Source of the DNA: Vombatus ursinus
Lineage: Eukaryota; Chordata; Mammalia; Diprotodontia; Vombatidae
Direction of reading: 5' to 3'
Assembly (NCBI RefSeq): GCF_900497805.2
Contig: NW_020954562.1
Span: forward strand, 26,712,318-26,776,317
Length of the DNA stretch: 64,000 nt
Position numbers and translations under genes: made by a program. The first letter of the stretch is position 1. Every line of letters begins with the position of its first letter. The notes under the pieces were generated by a model. That model ran no database searches. It saw nothing but the letters and a program-made list of their open reading frames with translations, and was not told the DNA's origin. This document shows, piece by piece, positions 57,447 to 64,000 of the stretch.

Positions 57447-57685
57447 GAGGCAGATGGTGGCACTGTAGATAAGGCATCGGGCCTAAGTCCAAATATGGCC
57501 TCAGTTACTAGCTGTGTGAGCCTGGGCAAGTCACTTAATCCTGCTTGCCTCAGTTTCCCCAACTGTAAAAGAGATAGTAATAGTAACTACCTTGCAGGGT
57601 TGTGGAGGATCAAATGAGGTAATATTTTTTAAAGTACTTAGCACAGTGTGTGGCACATAGCAGGCCCTATCTAAATGCTTGTTCC
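57447..57685 (+). repeat. CORE-SINE with MIR-type tail
   Basis: GTGGCACTGTAGATAAGGCA, CTAGCTGTGTGAGCCTGGGC, AAGTCACTTAATCCTGC, TTTGCCTCAGTTTCCCCAAC, GGTTGTGGAGGATCAAATGA, GCACAGTGTGTGGCACATAG and TAAATGCTTGTTCC. It has the tRNA-like head and CORE of Mar-1-like SINEs but a MIR/L2-type tail. Confidence 0.75.
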
Positions 57686-57712
57686 TTTCCCAATGGGTGT
57701 CTTCCTTGGCTC

Positions 57713-57975
57713 CAGGAGCATGCTGGTAAATGTTCTACAACCCGCTGGGAGTAAGGAGGAGAAAGAGAGCATAGAGAGGGAATCTCTTTGGGACATGGTT
57801 TTAAGTTTAATCTGCATTATCCACATTTTCTGTCCCTTTTTTAATTCAATCAACAAAATAATAAATTAAGCCCTGCAACATAGCCTTTGCTGATTTTTGA
57901 TGTGTAAATGCTCACATTGTAAATTTAACAAATTGATCTCAACAGCTCTTTTGAGCTAGCTCCAGCATACCTCTG
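57713..57975 (+). mobile_element. Unnamed inverted-ended repeat, copy 3 (possible hAT MITE)
   Basis: The left end CAGGAGCATGCTGG and the right end (reverse complement CAGAGGTATGCTGG) match at 11 of 14 positions. Inside are TTTAAGTTTAATCTGCATTA, TCCACATTTTCTGTCCC and TTGATGTGTAAATGCTCACA. This most complete of the three copies reveals the inverted ends. No ORF and no clear target duplication. Confidence 0.55.
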
Positions 57976-58494
57976 CCTGTTTCCCTTTCACATGTCTGCT
58001 CGACCTACCTAAAATATATGAGAAACTCCAATTTATAACACTTCACAAAACCCCAAATCTTCTGCTTGGTTAAAGCCATTCTTTCAGAAACTGTTAAGTT
58101 AGAAAAAGGAATCTTCTTGGGTAAATAAAGTCCTGCATAATTTTTTCATGAAATGATTTCAAATAGCAAGAAATGCCTGTATTAGAGTAATATGTGTGTA
58201 TGTATAGCAATACCGACCTTGTTAAAAACTTTAATAGTGCATTCTGTCCTTATAGTTCTTGGATTCTTGAGCTGTGAAGCTTCTTTGTACCAGTCACTCA
58301 CTCCCAAGCGTTATAGTTATGTCAGTAATGGTCAACTGTTCAGAGAAGTGGGGTCCTTTAGCTTTGGCAATATAAGAAGGTCTCACAGACCTCAACCCAA
58401 TGACTTCATGAAAATAATGGTTAATTATTCCAATCCTAAGTCTGACCACCTTCATCTTATCTGATGACTGTCCTGGGACTCCTGAGTCATAGAT
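57976..58494. other. Unassigned sequence
   Basis: The frame at 58192-58464 has no known domain. Confidence 0.3.
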
Positions 58495-58560
58495 TTATAA
58501 GAAAGGAAATTAATAAGGCAATTGGGGTTAAGTGACTTGCCCAGGGTCACACAGCTAGTA
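58495..58560 (-). repeat. Short SINE fragment (antisense)
   Basis: AGGCAATTGGGGTTAAGTGA, CTTGCCCAGGGTCACACAGC and TAGTA are the reverse of the CORE and 'AACCCCAATTGCC' end. Confidence 0.75.
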
Positions 58561-58671
58561 TTCCATATGCCATAAGTAGGACTTTTCTCTATAGAAAGAG
58601 AAAAATTAAATGCTCCTTTTGTGCTGTTGCCATTCCTTGCCTGATCTATGGATATAGGTGCTTGTGTGGCC

Positions 58672-58742
58672 ATTAATAAGTATTTACTAAATATCTACAG
58701 TACTATGTTCCAGGAGCTATACCAGATGCTGTGGATACAATA
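58672..58742 (-). repeat. L2 3'-end fragment (antisense)
   Basis: TAAGTATTTACTAAATATCT, ACTATGTTCCAGGAGC and CAGATGCTGTGGATACAA. Confidence 0.65.
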
Positions 58743-58944
58743 GTTGATATGGGACGTATTCATATTTTGCAAACCTGAAAAAAGATACATCTCTAATCTA
58801 TAAGCACCCAAGAGAAGATGGTAATTATGTTTTAACTTTTGCTCTCCACCCAATGAACTGTATAAATATCTTTCAATAAATTTCACTAGGAAGATATGTT
58901 AGTTTGCGTGTGGACTCTGAACTTCTCCAATGTGCTGGCAGATT

Positions 58945-59207
58945 TGTGGTTGTCATTGTTCAGTTGTGTCTGAATCTTTGTGATCCCATTTGGGGTTTTC
59001 TTGGCAAAGATACTGGTGTGATTTTCTATTTCCTTCTCTAGTTCATTTTACAGATGAGGAAACTGAGACACACAAGGTTAAGTGACTTGTCCAGCTAGTC
59101 ACACAGCTAGTAAGTGTCTGAGACCAGATTTGAACTCAGGAAGATGAGTCTTCCTGACTCCAGGCCCAGCACTCTATTCAGTGCACCACCTAACTGCACC
59201 TAGCTGT
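58945..59207 (-). mobile_element. Mar-1-type CORE-SINE (antisense)
   Basis: Read backwards: GTTCAGTTGTGTCTGAATCT, TTTGGGGTTTTCTTGGCAAA, CATTTTACAGATGAGGAAAC, AAGTGACTTGTCCAGC, TAAGTGTCTGAGACCAG and CCAGGCCCAGCACTCTATTC. Near complete. Confidence 0.88.
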
Positions 59208-59596
59208 GCAGCTGGCAGACTTAACACATAACTATCTACTTAGAGAGTTGCTGCTATCTGTGCTGGGGAATGAAAGAGGCTGATCACCTCTCTAGTCTCT
59301 GAAAATGAGTCCTTCAAACCCAAACACCATTTCTATAGAAAGTTTAGGAGAATAATCTATGTGTGTATTAAGGGCATCCCTGATGAAGGTCACACATAGA
59401 CAATGGAGTATTCAAATGAGAATATACTTTCCTCTTCCTCTGTAGTCAATCAGAGTTCAATGTTCTCAACCTGTGTGACTCTTGTCCATATCTTTTCATA
59501 AATTCTTCAAAGAAGATTCATTCAGTAATTTGAGGACCCTTCTTCTTTGTCTCTTGGTATAATTTGGTTAATAGTGAGGCACATGAAATTTCTAAG

Positions 59597-59945
59597 TCAG
59601 CCAGCTGGTGCAGTGGACAGAGTTGTGGGCCGGGAGTCAGAAAGACCTCAGTTCACATCTAGCCTAGACACTTAATAGTTGTGTGACTAGCTGGGCAAAT
59701 CACTTAACCTTGTTTATCTCAGTTTCCTCATCTGTAAAATGAGCTAGAGAAGGAAATGGCAAACCACTCCAGTATCTTTGCCAAGAAAACCTCAAATGGG
59801 GTCAAGAAGTTTCAGACACAACTGAACAACAATAAATAATAGCACCTATCTCTCAAGGTTGCTGTAAGAGTTAAATGAGATAATATTTGTAGAGGGCCTA
59901 GCATAGTAGTGCCTGACACATAGTAAGCATTTAATAGATGCTTTT
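59597..59945 (+). mobile_element. Mar-1-type CORE-SINE followed by a MIR tail
   Basis: 59597-59832: CAGCTGGTGCAGTGGACAGA, GGCAAATCACTTAACCTTG, AGCTAGAGAAGGAAATGGCA, AACCACTCCAGTATCTTTGC and AGTTTCAGACACAACTGAAC. Then 59833-59945 carries a MIR-type tail (GTTGCTGTAAGAGTTAAATG, GTGCCTGACACATAGTAAGC). The Mar-1 probably inserted in that older SINE. Confidence 0.85.
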
Positions 59946-60439
59946 TTTCCTCTTTTCTTACTAATATACCCCACTCTTGTTATATAGCCAGCATAACATA
60001 TTTTCTTTTCAGTGATATTTTTGATACTGCTTCTTATATGCAAGTCTTCATTGACTATAGCCTATTCATGTCCACCATACAGCTTTCTATTATCTCTTGG
60101 ATGATTCACAACTTTGATTTTCCAGGGATTTAGTAGTCATATATTGTAATAATATTGGTAATTTAAATGTATGGGGTATTTTTGGTTTTTTTTTTTTTTT
60201 TTGCTTTAGGGAGAAGCTTGGGGTCATTAAAAGCATTATCACCATTATGATAGGGAAATAACTCTGGGGTCTAGAAAGCTATACTAAGAGAAGAAGTGCA
60301 GTGTTAGGGTCTAAATATGTTGGAAGATTTGTAAGTACAGTTTCAGCAAAAGACCATGTCAGCATTCCAAAGACCAGGCCATGACCTCTGATCACTAGGT
60401 AGCCATGTTAACCCATGAAACAAAGCCAACCATATAAAT
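59946..60439. other. Unassigned sequence
   Basis: A T-run at 60187-60203; nothing else is recognised. Confidence 0.3.
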
Positions 60440-61280
60440 ACCACCAAATCAGAGTTGGGAAAGTCCTCAGGTGCAATCTCTATATGACCAAGAACCTCTC
60501 CTACCCAGCCAGCAGGTCATCATCTAGTCTTGGCTTGCAGAACTCTTTTGAGAAGGAACTCACTGCTCTGCCATTTCCAATGGTTCACAAGTTTTTCTTT
60601 ATATTACACCTAAACTGACTTCTCTTGAAGCCTCTACTCTGCTTTCTGGATCAAAAAGAAAGAGTCTATTTAAAAGGAAAAAAGAGAAATGTACATAATA
60701 ACTTTATAATATATTTAAAAAGAATAGCAAGTTATATATAATAGATGTGCAGTTTCATGTGAAATCATCTTTTTTGATTATACTATGTTAAGGAAATGCT
60801 TGTTTTCTTCCATAAATTAAAAAGAAAAACAAACAAAAAAGTTATTATGTAACTTAAATAAAGAAGAAAGGGTCTAACTCCTTTTCCATATGTAAGCCCT
60901 TAAAATATTTGAAAACTATCATATCTCCCCTCCCCATCCCCTCCAGTGTTCTCTTTTACAAGTTAAATGCATTCATTTCCTCCTGTTGATCTTCCTTTGG
61001 CATCATCTCCAGTCCCTGTACACTCTTATTTACCTACTTATGGTGCTTTCTAGCTTGATATCATTCCTAAAAGACAGTAATCAGAACTATGCATAGAAAA
61101 CAGTGGGACCATCACTGCCCTCCTTCTGCATACCAAGCTTCTCTTAGATTCCATTACTTTTTTGGCTGTAAAGTCATACTGGTCACAACAAATTTTGAGA
61201 TTGTGGTCCACTAAAACCTCTACATTATGTTCACATATTAAGATTTTCTGTTAATGGAAAGTGGAGAGTTAGCCCCAAAG
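60440..61280 (-). mobile_element. CR1/L3-type LINE fragment split by a LINE 3'-end insertion
   Basis: 60440-60668 and 60865-61280 resemble the copy at 490-1280. The plus strand carries AAGTCCTCAGGTGCAATCTC, GAACTCTTTTGAGAAGGAAC, AACTATCATATCTCCCCTCC and CATTTCCTCCTGTTGATCTT, then AGACAGTAATCAGAACTATG and TTGAGATTGTGGTCCACTAA. All are CR1 3'-region landmarks in antisense order. Confidence 0.65.
60669..60864 (+). mobile_element. 5'-truncated LINE (probably L1) 3'-end insertion
   Basis: About 196 bp ending in AAATTAAAAAGAAAAACAAAC and flanked by AGAAAGAGTCTA (60657-60668) and AGAAAGGGTCTA (60865-60876), an 11-of-12 target duplication. It contains GTGCAGTTTCATGTGAAATC and GGAAATGCTTGTTTTCTTCC, which I associate with a marsupial LINE 3' UTR. 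Confidence 0.65.
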
Positions 61281-61387
61281 TTCAGATCCCAACTGTCTAT
61301 AAAGGAAGGCTCTGGGAAGAGGGTAGTGTTCCACCTTCCAGTCCTCAAATCAGAAGGTAGAGGACACTGAAGGTGATGAGGAGTATC

Positions 61388-61490
61388 CAAAGCTAAATTC
61401 AAATCTAGCCTCAGACACTTACTAGCTGTGTGACCCTGGGCAAGTCACTTAACCCCAAATGCCTGCCATAAACAACAACAACAACAACAA
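61388..61490 (+). mobile_element. Short tRNA-derived SINE with CAA-repeat tail
   Basis: AATTCAAATCTAGCCTCAGA, CTAGCTGTGTGACCCTGGGC and AAGTCACTTAACCCCAAATG, then AACAACAACAAC. Confidence 0.85.
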
Positions 61491-61754
61491 AAGGAAGACA
61501 ATGTGGCAAGGGGAGAGGCCTTGGGTATTCTCCCTATCAAAGTCAACATAAGGTCTATGAAATGAGCTGCAGTCCTTTGCTTCTGAATTTGCCCTTTTCC
61601 TATTTTAGGTAAAGGGATTGGAGAATACTACCTTGTTAGTTTTGAAAGTTCAGCAAAGTGAGTTTCTGGGCATGTTTCATTACAGTGTCCTGTTTTGGCC
61701 TATTAAGGTCCCAGAGTTAAGTTTTCAGGCAGTCCAGTATCAATGCCCTAAGAA

Positions 61755-62240
61755 GAAAGGGCTCCTGGGCCTGGAGTCAGTAAAACCTAGGTTCAAATCC
61801 AGCTTAGGACAATAGCTGTGTTAACCTGATCATGTGACTTACATTTTGTCTCAGTTTCCTCAGCTGTAAAATGGAGATGATAATAGGGTCATTGTGAGGA
61901 TCAAATGAGATAATATTTGTCAAGTGTTTAGCACAGTGCCTGGCCCATAGTGTTGTTGTTCAGTAGTTTTTTTAGTTGTGTTCAATTCTTTGTGATCCCA
62001 TATGTGGTTTTCTTGGCAAAGATACTGGAGTGGTTTGCCATTTCCTTCTCCAGTTCATTTTACAGATGGGGAAACTAAGGCAAATGGGGATGAGTTACTT
62101 ACCCAGGGTCACACAGCTAGTCTGAGGTCAGATATGAACTCAGGAAGATGAGTCTTCCTGACTCCAGGCTTGGCACTTTAATCACTGCACTGTCTAGCTA
62201 CCCACTGGCACAAAATAAAAGTTGAATAAATGCTTGTTGC
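61755..62240 (+). repeat. CORE-SINE with MIR-type tail, split by a Mar-1 SINE
   Basis: AAGGGCTCCTGGGCCTGGAG, GGTTCAAATCCAGCTTAGG, TGTCTCAGTTTCCTCAGC, CATTGTGAGGATCAAATGAG and GCACAGTGCCTGGCCCATAG to 61952. After the insertion the tail finishes with TTGAATAAATGCTTGTTGC. Confidence 0.75.
61953..62208 (-). mobile_element. Mar-1-type CORE-SINE (antisense), nested
   Basis: Read backwards: GTTGTTCAGTAG, TGTTCAATTCTTTGTGATCC, TTTTCTTGGCAAAGATACTG, TTGCCATTTCCTTCTCCAG, CACACAGCTAGTCTGAGG and CTCAGGAAGATGAGTCTTCC. It is flanked by CTGGCCCATA and CTGGCACAAA, a likely degraded target duplication. Confidence 0.85.
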
Positions 62241-62245
62241 TTCTC

Positions 62246-63439
62246 TCCCTTCTTCTAAGAGTGAGCCCACTTTCCCCAGAGACTGCAGTGGTATTGAGGA
62301 CAATGTGCCTCCGAAGTGTTGGGAGAGCATATCTGTATTTTTGTTTTTGCTATATCTTCAAAATAAACATCTCTTTTAAAAAGTTAATTGATGTTAATTA
62401 TTTAAAGGGAACTGGGCTGTTATTGACACCTAACAGTGGAGGAAATAACTGGCAAGGTCCCAAGCACAAAGCAATAGAGAACAGGCACCTCCAAACCTGC
62501 TAGGGTATTCTCAGAACTCTGGGAGAACAATATATATGTCCTAGTTATGGGATAGTGAGCCAAAGCTCATTTACAGAGAGATAGTTTTCAGTTTTTCAAA
62601 GCTCTGTCGTTAGTAGGACACTCTCACTCGGCCTTACAGTGAGGAAGGGAAGGGTATTTCATTCCTCTTTATACTCCAGCAGCAAGGGTCATTGCATTTA
62701 CATGGCAGCAAGAATGCATACCTGCCTAGGCAAACCTGGGATTTCCTGAGAAACAGATGTTTCTATCCTTAAGAGTAGCCTTGTGATTTTGAGAGGTTTG
62801 AGAGAAGAGAAGAGCACCATTGCCAGAAGAATCTGCAGCTAAGAATACTCATGAGTCATACATGGCTGATTGAAAGATTGAAGGGTTGGGAGTTATCTGA
62901 ACAGGACAGGTCAATAAGAAGAATCTGTTGAACAGAACCACGGAATTGTTTTTACTTCCTGGGAGAGTCTAATAGGAGTAATAAGTTCCTGCTTTATGTT
63001 TTATTTATCGAACTACACTTAAGTCTTTGGTGTTTTAAGCATTTCTTTTGAGAAGGAAAAAATAAACAGCTGTCCTGTGCCTGATTTGGTACCTAGAAGG
63101 AACCTAGTTAATCCCTTTTAATGACCTTTTAATGACATGAGCCCTAAATTCAAAGACAGAGATTTTCCCAGAATTTCCAGGTAGGGGCAATGAACCAGAG
63201 AATTCAAGGAAAAGCCTTACACCTTCTCTTTGGGGTCAGATTCAGCCTAAAGAATGAATCTAAGTCTATTTGAGCCCAAGAGACCTTTTTGTAAGTAGGT
63301 GCTTTCTGGGACATGTGTAACATATAAATGTATGCATATCAACAAACACTTGTGTAATACACAGCAAGGGAAATTGGGTTCTAATTCCACTTGTAATTAC
63401 CCATTTATTCTTAGATAAGACCTTCTGGGCTTCATTTTT
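62246..63439. other. Unassigned sequence
   Basis: No repeat family or gene is recognised in this 1.2-kb stretch. Confidence 0.35.
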
Positions 63440-63905
63440 TTTTTCCTGTGTGGTTGGCTTTCTGTTACCTCAAGGATCAAATACAAAATCCTCTGTTTGG
63501 TGTTCAAAGCCCATTTACAACCCATTATAATCCCCTTCCCTTCCTTCCAGTCTTATTATACCCAATTCCTTCCATTTACTTTTCAATCCAGTGACTTAAG
63601 TATCTTTGCTGTTCCTCCAATAAGATACCCCATCTGGAATGCTCTCCTTCCTCATCTCTACTTCCTGGCTTTCTTCAAGTCTCAACTAAAATCCCATCTT
63701 CTACAGGAAGTCTTTCCCAATTCCTCTTCATTCTAGTCTCTTTTCTCTTTTAATTATTTCCTATTTTTCCTGTATACAGCTCAATTGTACAGATTTGTAT
63801 CTATGTTATTAGTTTGTGAGCTTTGCCTCTTTTTGTATACTCAGCACTTAGCACAATGCCCGACACAAAGTAGATCCCTAATCAATGTGTATTGACTGAC
63901 TGACT
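63440..63905 (+). repeat. L2, end of ORF and 3' UTR
   Basis: AGGATCAAATACAAAATCCT, CTGTTTGGTGTTCAAAGCCC, ATCTGGAATGCTCTCCTTCC, TCAACTAAAATCCCATCTTC, ACAGGAAGTCTTTCCCAATT, TTGCCTCTTTTTGTATACTC and AGCACTTAGCACAATGCCCG, ending in a TGACTGACTGACT tail. Well preserved. Confidence 0.88.
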
Positions 63906-64000
63906 TGATGACTTCTTGGATCCCATCCAGCTCTAACATTATACAATGTCAGAAATCAACTGTGACCCCAGAAACACATTCAATTCACAGAAGCATAAAT

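Noticed and set aside
1-64000. Host protein-coding gene, tRNA gene, CRISPR array or intact provirus
   Set aside because: No chain of exons, no tRNA cloverleaf other than SINE heads, no spaced repeat array, and no retroviral internal region were seen on either strand.

Overview
The window looks like a gene desert from a marsupial genome. The composition is AT-rich, and I found no host exon chain, tRNA, rRNA or CRISPR array. Nearly everything recognisable is interspersed repeat. The marsupial call rests on four things: the abundance of a tRNA-headed CORE-SINE with a BovB/RTE-type tail (the Mar-1 pattern); L1 elements whose 5' UTR and ORF1 look marsupial; a separate RTE-mobilised-looking SINE; and many L2, MIR and CR1/L3 relics. 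I cannot tell the species, or an American from an Australian lineage. Family names come from memory of consensus sequences, not from a search.

Layout. 1-11.8 kb: old CR1/L3, L2, MIR and CORE-SINE fragments, one solo LTR (2070-2675) sitting in the head of a MIR-type SINE, old L1 3'-end fragments and a GATA microsatellite. 11.86-24.96 kb: a large nest. A near full-length L1 on the minus strand landed in an L2 3' end, and a second full-length L1 on the plus strand (15472-22287) then landed in the first one's ORF2. Both have target-site duplications. 25-35 kb: L2 copies broken by an RTE-type SINE and a Mar-1 SINE, a hAT-like MITE, a roughly 420-bp GGAA-derived purine tract, and a solo LTR inserted in a Mar-1 SINE (31991-32649).

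35-50 kb: mainly L2, MIR and L1 3' fragments, a perfect 235-bp polypyrimidine tract, a hairpin in a TA/CA-rich microsatellite, a local direct repeat (38.8 and 39.6 kb), two related composite segments (42.1 and 47.1 kb) and two opposed L2 copies. 50.1-56.7 kb: a solo LTR followed by a hAT DNA transposon (50565-56710) with matching terminal inverted repeats and a perfect 8-bp target duplication. Its BED-finger/hAT transposase gene is dead and is interrupted by a half-L1 (about 51592-55055) that kept ORF1 and lost almost all of ORF2. 56.8-64 kb: an RTE reverse-transcriptase fragment, a second copy of an inverted-ended unnamed repeat, several Mar-1 and MIR SINEs (some nested), a CR1 copy with a LINE 3'-end insertion, and a closing L2 3' end.

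No host gene can be supported. The only coding traces are dead transposon proteins: L1 ORF1/ORF2, L2 endonuclease, CR1 and RTE reverse transcriptase, and hAT transposase. The value of the window is its stratigraphy: nested insertions with readable target duplications give the order in which families were active.
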